From the NCBI GenBank assembly GCA_009829735.1, contig CM020618.1, positions 43,104,878 through 43,168,877 of the forward strand: a DNA stretch of 64,000 nt. Direction: 5' to 3'. The notes under the pieces were generated by a model. It saw only the letters and a program-made list of their open reading frames with translations. It was not told the origin of the DNA and searched no databases. Origin of the DNA: Pyropia yezoensis (Eukaryota > Rhodophyta > Bangiophyceae > Bangiales > Bangiaceae). The translations under genes and the position numbers were made by a program. Below, piece by piece: positions 1 to 10,439 of this stretch. Each line of letters begins with the position of its first letter. Positions within the stretch are counted from its first letter, which is position 1.

Positions 1-1052
1 ACGTGTCATCGCGTCTGCGCGAGCGTGTTGGGTCTGCACGAGGCCTTGGCAGTTGGGTGGCGGGGTGGTGCCACAGCTGGAGCGGTGGAGGCGGGGGGGA
101 GAGGCCATGGTGTGCTTGCGCCGCGCAGGCGAGCGGGCGGGGAGAGAGAAATAGGCGGTGTAGGCATGGAGTAGCACACAAGGGTGGCGACCGTGGCAGG
201 CGTAGCCGACGGTCGCGCCTCTCCCTGTGGTGGAGGACAGGAGACAAGAGGGAGTATCGGGGGAGGTTGGCTTCGACAAAAAGGAAGAATGATGCAAACA
301 GAGGCACTGGGAAAGAGTACACGCACGGCGGGTGGGGAAGACTGCAGAGACGGGCAAAAGGAAGTAGAAACTGCTCATGTGGATGGCGTGCTGGACGGTC
401 TCTACAGTGGTCGCTTACCACGCCGGAACGCGCGTCTGCGGCGCGGAAAAAAGTCGCCGACCGATGATTTTTTGTCGTTCTTGGGGTCCCGCAGTTTCCC
501 CGGAGGGCAAACTGACTGCGCTGAGTCCATTTCTGGCGTCAAAAGCCTTCTCCGACGAGCGGAAGACCTCGAAAAATGGAGTTCAAAAACCGCCTCAAAT
601 GAGGCGAATCGCCTCAAATGAGGCGGTCAGTAGAATAGACACTATGTCGTATCCGTGATAGAACTACATTGTTGAGTCGAAGTACTCAAGGCCAACCTGT
701 TGTGCCTGTATCAATTGTGCGTATCTTCGCCGCCACTCAAATCCCTGATTAAGTCGCCGCAGCGCAGCAGCCTTGCCAACGCCGGTGCCCACGGCGGGAC
801 GAGCCGTTATCCCACGTCGGTCTCCGTCATCGTCAAGTTGAACGGGGCTTCTCCATTTGTCGCTGGCCGTGACCGCCGTGCTGCCTGCGTCTCTGGGTGC
901 AGGCTGAAGCGGCGGTTGCGGCCGGCTTTGACGTGCGTTCTTTTTCCTCTCTCAACATTTGTCCAGCCCGGCCGCATCCTGTCGTCGCAACGCGCCCCCT
1001 CTCTGACCTCGCGCAGGGCTTCCTCTGGCGCGCGCCCTATCTGTCGACACCC
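1..1052. other. 5' flank of the eIF2-gamma gene, no confident gene
   Basis: Open frames exist on both strands, but none has recognisable protein character and they overlap each other. The eIF2-gamma frame stays open upstream of its first ATG back to about 897, but only through a GTG, so this is more likely 5' UTR or promoter than coding. A repeated palindrome at 591-625 is listed separately. No TATA box is obvious near the gene. Confidence 0.4.
591..625. repeat. Duplicated 16-bp palindromic motif
   Basis: The 16-mer CGCCTCAAATGAGGCG occurs at 591-606 and again at 610-625, separated by three bases. Each copy is a near-perfect palindrome: 7-bp arms CGCCTCA/TGAGGCG around a central AA. It lies about 430 bp upstream of the eIF2-gamma ATG. 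Paired palindromes could bind a dimeric factor, but that role is inference. Confidence 0.55.
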
Positions 1053-2447
1053 ATGGCGGAATCCAGGGGCCTGGCGAAGCAGGACCTGGCTACACTGGAT
1101 GTCACTACCCTGACGCCGTTGTCGCCGTCTGTTATCTCTCGCCAGGCGACGATCAACATTGGCACCATTGGCCACGTCGCTCACGGCAAGTCCACGGTCG
1201 TGAAGGCCATTTCGGGCGTGCAGACTGTCCGCTTCAAGCCCGAGCTGGAGCGTAACATTACCATCAAGCTTGGCTACGCCAACGCGAAGCTCTACAAGTG
1301 TACCGACCCCAAGTGCCCGCGACCGTCCTGCTACCGCGCGTTTGGGTCATCCAAGGAGGATGCCCCACCGTGCGAAGCGCCTGGATGCTCGGCGCGCATG
1401 TCTTTGATGCGGCATGTGAGCTTTGTGGACTGTCCCGGCCACGATATTCTGATGGCCACCATGCTTAACGGTGCCGCCGTTATGGACGCAGCGCTGCTGC
1501 TGATCGCCGGGAACGAGGCGTGCCCGCAGCCACAGACGTCGGAGCATCTGGCGGCTGTGGAGATCATGAAGCTCCGGAACCTTATCATTCTCCAAAATAA
1601 GATTGACTTGGTCAAGGAGGGCGCCGCCGAGGCTCAATGGGGGGAGATCCAGGCGTTTGTGAAGAACACGGTCGCTGAGACGGCGCCAGTGGTGCCCATT
1701 AGCGCCCAGCTGAAGTACAACATTGACGTGGTCGTCGAGTACCTGATCACCAAGGTGCCAGTGCCGCGGCGGGACTTTGTCAGCTCCCCACGTATGATTG
1801 TCATCCGCTCCTTTGATGTGAACAAGCCCGGTGAGGAGGTGTCTGCCCTCAAGGGTGGTGTTGCCGGGGGGTCCATTATGCAGGGCGTTCTGCGGGTTGG
1901 CGACCGCATCGAAGTGCGGCCCGGGATTGTGTACAAGGAGGACTCGGGGGCGGTGGGCTGCAGGCCCATCGTGTCGATCATCCGCAGCATGCATGCAGAG
2001 CAGAATGAGTTGGCCTACGCCGTTCCAGGTGGCCTCATTGGTGTTGGCACGAAGATTGACCCGACGCTGACGCGTGCCGACCGGCTGGTTGGCCAGGTTC
2101 TGGGCGCCGTCGGTAAGCTCCCCGAGGTGTACGCGGAGCTCGAGGTCAACTACTTTTTGCTGCGCCGGCTGCTGGGCATGAAGACCGAGGGTGACTCGAA
2201 GCAGGCCAAGGTCAGCAAGCTTGTTCGGGGGGAGGTGCTGATGGTTAACATTGGAAGTACCAGCACGGGTGGACGGGTGGTCGCTGTCAAGGGCGACCTC
2301 ACCAAGCTCGCTCTGACCGTCCCCGTATGCACCGAAGTGGGGGAGAAGATCGCCCTGTCTCGGCGGGTGGAGAAGCACTGGCGGCTGATCGGGTGGGGGC
2401 AGATCCGGGCAGGCAAGGCGCTGGAGGTCGCGTCGGTAGAAGAGTAG
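1053..2447 (+). CDS. EIF2S3: Translation initiation factor eIF2 gamma subunit
   Basis: This GTPase subunit of eIF2 binds GTP and initiator Met-tRNA and delivers the tRNA to the 40S subunit in the cytosol. The 464-residue product matches the core length of the family. GTPase motifs are visible: P-loop GHVAHGKST at residues 40-48, DCPGHD from residue 126, NKID at 182-185 and a later SAQ (G5). A cysteine cluster between G1 and G3 ([11 protein letters not shown] and later CEAPGC) is the zinc ribbon typical of eIF2-gamma and absent from EF-Tu/EF-1A. The C-terminal half holds the two beta-barrel domains ([35 protein letters not shown]). I start at the ATG at 1053, which gives the standard short N-terminus before the G domain; the upstream in-frame extension has no ATG. 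There is no intron. The call is very secure. Confidence 0.97.
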   Translation: MAESRGLAKQDLATLDVTTLTPLSPSVISRQATINIGTIGHVAHGKSTVVKAISGVQTVRFKPELERNITIKLGYANAKLYKCTDPKCPRPSCYRAFGSSKEDAPPCEAPGCSARMSLMRHVSFVDCPGHDILMATMLNGAAVMDAALLLIAGNEACPQPQTSEHLAAVEIMKLRNLIILQNKIDLVKEGAAEAQWGEIQAFVKNTVAETAPVVPISAQLKYNIDVVVEYLITKVPVPRRDFVSSPRMIVIRSFDVNKPGEEVSALKGGVAGGSIMQGVLRVGDRIEVRPGIVYKEDSGAVGCRPIVSIIRSMHAEQNELAYAVPGGLIGVGTKIDPTLTRADRLVGQVLGAVGKLPEVYAELEVNYFLLRRLLGMKTEGDSKQAKVSKLVRGEVLMVNIGSTSTGGRVVAVKGDLTKLALTVPVCTEVGEKIALSRRVEKHWRLIGWGQIRAGKALEVASVEE

Positions 2448-3644
2448 GGACTGGAAGGAGTTGGAGGACGACGGGAAGGGACAGGGAGGGGTTGATGGAC
2501 CCGGTAAAATTGGGGGCACATCTGCAGGAGGCGCAGTTTAGCGTGGGAAGAGGGCAATGGACCTCGTGTTTTCTGTTGTCTTTTCTCTACCGCATCGTGC
2601 ACAGAATGCATTCTGGACCTGAGGCTCGCATCGTTAGGTGTGCGGCTCAATGCCGGCGACCCGTCAGGGAATGGGTCAGCGGCCTCCCTGGGACCTGCTC
2701 CGTGCCCGGCCTGGGACTCGCTCCATGGCATGCCGTCGCCGCCCCCCCGCCAGGAGTAGCGCGCGGCGCCGCCTGCGCCAGGAACTCTCACGACCACGCA
2801 GCAACGCATGGCCATGCGCACGCGGCCGCGAGGTCGACACGCACGGCCTCGCCGGGGTGGCGCGCCAGCGCCACTGGGTGAGAGGCCCACAGGCACCACT
2901 GGCAGCTCGCGCCACGGCATGGTTGTATCAGCTGCCCAGCCGGGCGGGCAGCGTGGCTCCCTTCGCGCAAACCCCCGCGTCAGCCACAGTAAGAGTCTGA
3001 AGGCCCCCTATGCCCTCTGCGCACTCATTGACTCGGACGCCTGGCGCCTGCGCCAAGCGGCACGTGCAGCAGCTATGGAGGTGACGTCCTCTGTGGCCGC
3101 CAGCAGCTCCTCTGCAAAATAAAGGGGAAAGTATGCAGAAAGGGCAGACGGGTGCAGGTGCAAGCACAGATGGGCACGGCGGAGTACCGTGTTAGTGGGA
3201 CGAGGTTCCTGGACGCGGCGCAGCGCCTGCCGTACTCTAGTACCAAGTGGCGACCCATCATCCAGCAGGAGGGACGGCAGCGCAAGCGCATGCGAACAAA
3301 ACAAAACGTACTCTCAATATTGGCCAGTAACCTCATGGTCGACTCGGCTTCCTCATCTAGCCGCGTTCCCTGTGCGTCCAATCAACAGTGCACGCGCAAT
3401 GCAAAATGCAACAGCAGATGCGCCATCGACCGTGTGAGTTGGTCTGGGCACGAAAACAAGCGGCCAACCAATCGACGATAAAAAACAAAACCGATACATG
3501 AACAGGGCAGCCAAAAACGGAAGGTGTCATCCGATAGGAGAGATCCACACCAAAGCGGGACGGGGTAAAGGACGTCAAAGAGACCGACGCAAACTGGTAC
3601 CGAAGAAATCCGCATTGTCCGACCCCCCTGAGCGTCCTGTCGTG
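2448..3644. other. Spacer between eIF2-gamma and the convergent minus-strand gene
   Basis: Several open frames of 60-180 codons lie here, rich in Arg, Pro and Ala, on both strands and mutually overlapping. None shows a domain, transmembrane segment or convincing start. The region probably contains the 3' UTRs of the two convergent genes. Confidence 0.35.
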
Positions 3645-4427
3645 TCACCCAGTATCGGCACGTACCAACTCCTCGTCCGATTCTGCGTCCGCGTCTGTGT
3701 GCGAGCGAAGCCCATCCACAGTTGAATCACCCTTCAGCTGCGCGCACCGATCACAAACAAGCACAGCAGGAAAGCAGAAAGAGGGAGAACGAAATGAGGA
3801 AAGAATGTCCAGCATCGCATCCAGAGAAACAACGTCAGCAACGGCCTGCATACAGGGCAACATGAGCTGCTGAGGATGCTGTCAACCCACGAGCAGCACC
3901 CAGCTACAACCCAGCCGCGGCCACCCGCCCCATAAGCCCGGTCAGCGGTTGTCGGCAACTACACCGCCAAAGACCAACACCACACGGTCCATTGACCACC
4001 CTCCCCTACCCTTCCCCTAAAGACTTACCGGCAGCTCCCCAGGCGTGCTCCATCGCCGCCGCCGCTCCTTCCCCCCTCCGCCTCCCCGCTCAGCCGCCTG
4101 TTCGCCATCTACCGCCGCCAGCTGCCGCTCGAGGGCCGCCAGCTCGTGGGCCACCCGGTCGCGTTCCTCCATGGCGAGCACGCTCGCCAGCTTGACCTCC
4201 ACCACTCGGCCGTCCACGCCCTCGACCCGCCGCGCCGTGTCGCGGGCGGCCGCGTCAACGGCGGCGCCCAGCTGGAAGACACGGGAAGCCACTGCCCGGC
4301 GGGTGTCGAGGAGAGTGCGCAGGGCAGAGAGGGCGCCCACGGCAGCGGACAGGTGCTCGTCGCTGGGCGGGGGGGGCGGGTCCAGCACCGCCCGCAGGGC
4401 CGACGCGGCGGCCGTCGTTTCCGCCAT
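3645..4427 (-). CDS. Small coiled-coil protein, two exons, function unknown
   Basis: The ATG at 4427 opens a frame running to 4029, where a strong donor reads CCG|GTAAGT on the minus strand. The best acceptor is GCGCAG|CTG, with exon 2 starting at 3737 after a long pyrimidine tract; it keeps phase 0 and ends at a stop at 3645. This gives about 163 residues and an intron of 291 bp. A second in-phase acceptor, TGCAG|GCC with exon start at 3845, would add 36 residues. The N-terminal half is helical and heptad-like (LSALRTLLDTRRAVASRV, then MEERDRVAHELAALERQLA). It is followed by a Gly/Arg patch and an acidic tail (DADAESDEELVRAD). The size, coiled coil and acidic tail recall small complex subunits, but I recognise no family. 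The splice signals are seen directly; the exon choice is inference. Confidence 0.5.
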
Positions 4428-6741
4428 GGCCACGGCGCGCCGCAGCAGGCGCGACAACGCAAGGGGACAAGAGGGGGGGCGAAATCGAAGTGGCGCCGAG
4501 AAGAGCTTTTTGCAGCCAGCAAGGAGAGCTGGCTGACTGCAGGGGGATGGGCGGCTGCGACAACGGCAACCTCGGGAGGGACCAGGGCATACACGGTGGA
4601 CGCGCGGACAAGAACGGAATACGACGATGGGAGGAGGTGCCGCAAAGGCGCGGTGAGATACGGCCAGAGCAGACGCCCGATGGCAGCCCAGAGCGCACAC
4701 CCACCGCCGCGGAGCCAGATGCGGGCGGTGGGAGGTTGTGCAGGCGTCGGGTCGCTCGGGCAGAGCAGAGCAGTCACGGTCGGGAAGGGTGGAGCCCGAC
4801 GCTGCCGGTCGCGCGCGGCCGGCAGACACGCCGTTGGCTGACGGCCCGCGTGGCACGCCACCCCTCCAGACGGCCGGTGTGGCACCCACTGAGGAGCGTG
4901 ACGAGGCAGGCCCATGCTGGATCCGCATGCGGACACCTTAGGAGGAGACTTAATCGGGCTTCTCCGCTCGGGCTCCTTCAACTACCCCACTTGAAGACCG
5001 GAGTAAAACGGAAATCTTCAAGACCCAAGTAGACTTGTTTTGTACTGTACATACAGTCCACCCCTCTCCGCGGTCAGGACTTGCGCACTCACCCCCCCCA
5101 GAGGAACAATCGGGCAGGCAGCTTCCACCCCTCCTCGGACACTTGACCGCGGGGCGGGCGAGTCGTGGCGGTCTTCGAAAGGAGCCTCGGGCCATGCCGT
5201 CCGCGCACACGCACGAGGGGTGTGCCTCCCAGCGATTCGCGTGAGTGGGGGGGGGTGTCGTGCCGCGCCACGCGCAAGGCCCTTGCAGCCAGGCACTTGA
5301 AGTTGGATCGCTACATACAGATGGCCGACGGCGCTGCCCCGCTGGTGAGCGGTGGGGGGGGGGGGGGCGAGGGGCGCGTCACGACCAAGGCGCCGGCAGG
5401 TGGCGTCTCTCAAGTCGGAGAGTGTGCTCGTGACAAAGACCGGCGGGGCCACACCGCGCGCGCATCCCCCCCTCCCCGGGGGGCCCCCTGACGCTCGCCG
5501 TGGAGGCGGGCACTCATAATTTCACGCTGCGGGACGGGGCCCGGCGCCTTGGGGCGAAAGCCCCCGGCCAAAGCCCCCGGACGACGGAGGGCGGGGGAGC
5601 ACCGTCACGGTCGCGCCCGCCCCCTCCCCGCGGCTCCACCAGCGCCCACCCACGCCTCGGATGGGGTCCCACCACGCCCCCCCCACCACCCGACGACGCC
5701 CTCCCCGACGCGCCGCAGCGAACGTACCAACCATCCACCACCCACTCCCACCACCACCACCACCACCACCACCACCGTCCGCGAGGCGGGCCCCGCCCCC
5801 CGCCCATCATGATGCCGGGACAAGCCCCCCCTCTGCGCTGGCAGCGACGCCCTCCCCCCCTCTGCTGCTACACATCCCGCTGACGTGTCCCGGGAGAGGG
5901 CTTGGGGTGGGGGGGGGGGGGGGTCGTGGCGGCGGGCGGGGGAGGTGGAGGGGGGTTTAGGGGGGGAGGGTAGCATAGGGGCACCCCCCACGCCGTGCCA
6001 TTTTCTCGAGGGGGACACGGCGTTTGGGGGGGCACCCAACGGCCGGGTGGCACCGGGGGGGGGGGGGGGGCTGCTGCGGGGGGGTCGGACCCTGCTGTCC
6101 TCCCCCCACCCTCTTCACCTGCCCGCCGCGCCTCCCGCTCCCCATTCAAAGATCACTCTGGGGGCACCTTCACGTATGGCCCCCTCGGGTGGGCCCCGTG
6201 TCCGCGTTTAGGCTGCCGCCGGGCTGGCCAGCTCGTGCGGGCCGTCGAGGCATGGGGGATGATGGAGGAGGGCCACGGTGCTGACACGTCGCCTGGTAGT
6301 GGGGCGGGCGTCGACGTGCATCGGCGGCGGCGAGTGCAGCGGGGGGGGCGACGCGGCCGCCCGCCCTGCCTTGTGGTGCCTACGGGCTAGCGGCCTTGTG
6401 CGGGGACTCTTGGGCACGACGCTCCCACTGCCACCCGCCCCACCCCGTCTCCGCTTTCCTCCCGGGCACGAGGCGGCGCCTTGCTCCCTGCCCGCGTCCC
6501 TCCTCCACCCCCCGGCGAGGTCTCGCGCGTCGTCATCTCTCCACCCCACGGCTGCCGTCGTCTCCCCCACCCCCCAGGCCGTGCAGCGGCCCAAACGCTC
6601 TTCCTCGTCTTCCTCGTCTTCCCCCCCCTCCCCCTCTTCCTCGTGGTCCACCTTCCCCGCCCCCCCCCCCCCCCCCCCCCGCTCGCCTCTTCGCGCACCA
6701 ACCTTCGGCGCACTCTGTCCTGCCCAGCCCCCACCACCACC
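4428..6741. other. GC-rich spacer with homopolymer and triplet repeats
   Basis: No coherent gene is seen. The stretch is dominated by runs of G or C of 8-14 bases between about 5240 and 6680 and by a (CCA)n tract at 5748-5776. Open frames here are Pro/Arg/Gly low complexity in every phase, as expected of such composition. It should contain the divergent 5' regions of the minus-strand coiled-coil gene and the plus-strand gene starting at 6742. Confidence 0.35.
5748..5776. repeat. (CCA)n microsatellite
   Basis: About nine to ten uninterrupted CCA units can be read directly. The tract lies in noncoding spacer. Confidence 0.8.
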
Positions 6742-7228
6742 ATGGCGGGGGAGGCAAAGACGGCGGGGGAGCCGCCGCGGCGGCAGCGCCCCCCCCCCCT
6801 GCCCCTCGACGCGGTCCCGTCGTCGGCTGCGGGGGGGGCGGCACCCCCGACCGCCACGTCGCCGGCTGCCGCCCGCCGCGCCCGCCGCATGCCGTCGCTG
6901 CGGCGGGGGTCCTCCTCACGGTCGGCGGCGTCGGAGCTGGCGGGCAGCCCCGTCAGTTCCCCCGACGGCAGCCGCAGTGGCGGCGGCAGCGGCGGCCGAG
7001 GCACCAGCAGCAGCGGCGTGGGCAGCGGCGGCGGCAGCACCCGCCGGGCGTCCCGCCTCCCGTCCTCCCCGCGCTCCATTGCGCACTGGCTGGGCGGCGG
7101 CGGGGGTGCCTCCCCCGGCGGCCGTGGCGGCGGCGGCGGCGGTGGCAAGGCCGCCGCCGGTGCCGCCGGCTGGGAGACCGCGTCGGCCACGTCGTCGGCC
7201 ACGTCGTCCTCTGCAGACGGCGGCGGCG

Positions 7229-7267
<39 letters not shown>

Positions 7268-8610
7268 GCCTCTTGGCGGGGCCGCCATCGCCCACCACCC
7301 CCCCCCCTCCTCCCACCCGGCCCGACGACGGTGCCGCCGCGGCGGTGCCGCGGGACCTGCCCCTGCCGCCGCTGCCCGCCGGGGCGGGCCCCCCAACGGC
7401 GGCGGGCCCGCTGGTGGGGGGCCTCGTCGCGGGCCTGGTGGGCGCGTGGAACGAGGGCCTCGCCATGCTCCGCCTCCTCTGCGCCTACCGGGTGGTCCTC
7501 CCGCGGGGGGTGGTGGCCGACTGGTTTGACTGGTACGCCGTCTGGGCGGCCGCCGCCGCCGTCCTCGCCGAGTGGCAGGAGGTGGCACTGATGCCCGCCG
7601 TGGCCCCCCACGTGTCGTCGACGACTGGCGGTGGTGGTGGTTGCGATGGCGGCGGTGGTGGTGGTGGTGGCGGCGGCGGCGGCGGCGGGGCGGCGGCGTC
7701 GTCGTCGTCGGTGTCCCCCCCTGGGAGCCCCCGGGGGCGGGGGGGGCGGAACCCCCTCGGGCCCGCCACCCTCCGCCGCACCCGCGGGGCGGCGCGGTTT
7801 GCCATTGCGTCGGTGCCGCCGCTGGCCGCCACGTTTGCGTCGGGGCGAGTGCCCCCCGGCGCGGCGCTGCCCGCCCTGGTCGCCGCCGCCGCCGCCGTTG
7901 CGGCGGCGCTGCCGCCCTTTACCGCCGCCCTGGCGGCGGCGGCGGCGGTCGCCGACGCCGCGCTGCCGGCAAAGGCCGTCGGCCGGCTGGGCCGGTCTGC
8001 CATGGACGCGCTCGCCGCGGTGGTGGGCGCGGGCCCCCCCCCCGCCGCGGGGGGCGGCGGCCGCCGCCGGCCGGGGGTGGCGGTCGAGTGGCTGGCGCCG
8101 GGCATTGCAGCCGCCGCGGCTGCCACCACTGGACACGGTGGCGGTGGGGGGGGTGGGGGGGGGGGTGGGGGTGGGGGTGGGGGTGGTGGTGGCGGCGGCG
8201 ACCGACGCGGGGCGGCGGCGGTCAAGGCGTGGCGTCGTGCGTATGCGGGCCGCCTGCCGGTTGGTGGTGGGGGTGGGGGTGGGGGTGGGGGTGGGCTTGG
8301 TGGTGGTGGGGGGGGAGGTGGTGGCGCAGCGGCGGTGGCGGGGACGGTAACGGTGGCCGGGGTGGCGGCGGCGGTGGCGGCGGCCGCCGAGGGCGTCCGC
8401 GGGGTAGGCGTGCACATTGACCCGGCGCTGCGGGCGCGGCTGGACGCGGAGCGGCGGGAGCGGGAGGCGGCGGCGGAGGCGGCCGCGGCGGCCGCCGACG
8501 CCGCGTGGGAGGCGGCGGCGGCGACGGCGGCGGCGGCAGCTGCGGCGACGGGGGGGGGGGTGGGCGGGGTTTCCAGGGGAGCAGCCGCCGCCGCCGCCGC
8601 CCGCACGTGA
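6742..8610 (+). CDS. Low-complexity Gly/Ala-rich protein with hydrophobic helices, unknown
   Basis: The ATG at 6742 sits in a strong context (CACCATGGCG) and opens a frame of 622 residues. The frame extends upstream without an ATG, so this start is preferred. The product alternates Gly, Ala or Ser homopolymer stretches with conserved-looking blocks. One block near residues 225-290 contains LVGGLVAGLVGAWNEGL and GVVADWFDWYAVWAAAAAV. Another, around 340-450, holds Ala-rich hydrophobic helices. A third, near 530-600, holds a charged helix (LRARLDAERREREAAAEAA). Tryptophan and aspartate in the second block argue that it is genuinely coding. No known domain is recognised. Long G/C runs inside the gene make the exact frame in the Gly tracts uncertain. 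It faces the NAA40 gene tail to tail. Confidence 0.55.
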
Positions 8611-8997
8611 GAGGGGGGGGGAGGGGGGCGCAACTGAGCCGGAGGGGGGTTGCGCACAAGGCAAGGGGGAAACGGGGTTCCTTTTGGGCAGACGCTGTAC
8701 GGAAAGCAGACGGGGCGGCTGCGCTGGGCGTGCTGCTCGCACGCCCAGCGCGCCGGGCACAGCGCGCATGGAGAGTGGATTGGCAGGCCGCCGTCGAGCG
8801 GGGGACCACCCGTCCCCGCGGCATGAAAGGCCGCGGCGCTGCGACGGCGGCAGCGGCACGCGCGGCGGGCGGGGGCGGCGGGGCAGCGGCGGCCACCTCC
8901 ACCGCCACCACCCCCCCCGTGGGCGGGGTGGTGGTGGTGGCCGCCCCTGGCCATACCGAGCGCCGCCGCCCCTCCCGCCCGCCACCCCGCACGCCCA

Positions 8998-10064
8998 CTA
9001 CCTCGAACCCCTTTCCCAGTTTGGGCGCCCACGAGCCGCCGCCCACCACGTCACGTTGCGCCGCTCATAGTCACCGCCTGCACACCCCGCCGCGGCCACC
9101 CGCCAGGAGTACGTGGCGCGGCCCGCGGTGCCAGCAGCGTTCCACATCAGCCCCCCCCCCCCCCCCCCCCCCACCGCTTCCCCCCGCCCCCCCACCCTCT
9201 TTTCCAGAATCACGTACGCCGCCCCCGCCGGGCTGTGCGGGGCGACCGCGTAGCCGCGGCGGGCGTAGAGCGACCGGGCGGCCGCGTTGGCCACAAACAC
9301 TGTCAGCGCCACGCCGGCCACGCCCGGGGCGGCGGCGGCCAGCGCTTCGGCGGCGGCCATGAGGGCGCCACCGACGCCCCGGCGGCGCGCCGCGGGCGCC
9401 ACATGCAGCTCGTACACGTACAGGCGGGGGGCGCCCGCCTCGAGGACGTAGCGGAAGGACAGGAAGGCCAGGGGGTGGGGGGGGGGGGGGGTGGCGCTGC
9501 CACAGCCGCCGCCCCGTCCCCCTGACCCGCCCTGTCCACCGACGCCCCGCCCCCTGCCGTCGCGGCAGCGGCGGCGCCCCCAGCGGCGCCCCGCCCAGCG
9601 GCGCCCCCCCCGCCGCGCCCCCCCGCCCCCGCCTTCCCCGTCACCAGCAGCACCCAACACGAGGCCGCCAACAGGCTGCGGCGGATGCGCGCGCCCCCCG
9701 CTGCCCACCCCGCGGCGGCGGCCATGGCGCCCACCCCGGCGGTCGCGAGCGCCACCGCCCAGTCGAGCGTGGCCGCCGGCAGCGCCCGCCCCCGCACCGC
9801 GGAGAGGGGGAAAAGGGCAGACGGGGGGAGGGGCGGGAGGCGGGGAGCCGCCGCCGCCGTCGCCCCTCCCCGCACCCCCCCATGGGGTGGCCCCACAGGG
9901 GGGTCCCCCTGGAGGGGGAGGTAGGGGGGGATGCCCGCCGCCGCCAGCGGCTCCTCCACCGCCGTCGCCGCCGCAATGACCACGCGGCGGCGGCGGGTGG
10001 AGGCCGCGTCGGCGGCGTCGTCGTCGGGGAGGGGGGGGGGCGGGGGCGCGCCCGTCGTGGCCCT

Positions 10065-10100
<36 letters not shown>

Positions 10101-10439
10101 GGCGGCCGGCCCCGCCCGACGGCGCTTGCGTAGACGGCGGACGGCGGCTGTGAGCGGGGCGGCGGTAGTGGTAGCGGCAGCGGCAGCGGCAGCGTCATCT
10201 GCAGCGTCATCTGCAACGTCAGCGGTAGCGTCAGCGGTAGCGTCAGCGGTAGCGTCAGCGGTAGCGTCAGCGGTAGCGTCAGCGGTAGCGTCAGCGGTAG
10301 CGTCAGCGGTAGCGTCAGCGGTAGCGTCAGCGGTAGCGTCAGCGGCAGCGCGTTTGAGACGGCTCGGCGGTGACGACTCGATTGGGGGGGGGGGGGCAGT
10401 GGCAGCCGGCGGGCGGCAGCTCCGCAACGGCGGCGCCAT
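8998..10439 (-). CDS. NAA40: N-alpha-acetyltransferase 40 (NatD), histone H4/H2A-type; frame broken in a homopolymer
   Basis: NatD transfers acetyl from acetyl-CoA to the N-terminus of histones H4 and H2A. From the ATG at 10439 one frame carries a Thr-Ala-Asp-Ala repeat, a poly-Pro stretch and then LPAATLDWAVALATAGVGAM and SCWVLLVTGK. These match the family's 'ATVDWAFDLTKTNM' and 'WYLI' blocks. The catalytic GNAT core then continues one base out of phase: LAFLSFRYVLEAGAPRLYVY, the acetyl-CoA loop RRRGVGGALM, VALTVFVANAAARSLYARRG, and the terminal ILEKR. The switch falls in a 15-base G run on the plus strand (9477-9491); one extra base there would join the halves. An assembly error in the run is the simplest reading; slippage or a pseudogene are alternatives. 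A 22-base C run at 9151-9172 makes the sequence after ILEKR doubtful. Low-complexity insertions make the protein longer than animal NAA40. Confidence 0.72.
9477..9491. other. G15 tract at which the NAA40 reading frame changes
   Basis: Fifteen G residues on the plus strand encode poly-Pro on the minus strand. Upstream of it (minus sense) the NAA40 substrate-binding half is open in one phase; downstream the GNAT core is open in another. This position explains the break between the two halves of the enzyme. Confidence 0.65.
10065..10099. repeat. G35 homopolymer
   Basis: Thirty-five consecutive G residues on the plus strand, the longest homopolymer noticed in the window. On the minus strand it encodes the poly-Pro tract of the NAA40 gene. 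Its length is likely polymorphic or misassembled. Confidence 0.85.
10221..10340. repeat. 12-bp minisatellite inside the NAA40 coding region
   Basis: Ten exact tandem copies of AGCGGTAGCGTC, with degenerate copies on both sides. As the unit is a multiple of three it keeps the frame and encodes a Thr-Ala-Asp-Ala repeat near residues 30-78 of the minus-strand protein. Confidence 0.92.

Noticed and set aside
897-1052. N-terminal extension of eIF2-gamma by 52 residues
   Set aside because: It begins at a GTG, has no ATG, and the ATG at 1053 gives the family's normal N-terminus.
5748-5776. CRISPR-like or satellite array
   Set aside because: It is a simple CCA microsatellite; no spaced repeats occur anywhere in the window.
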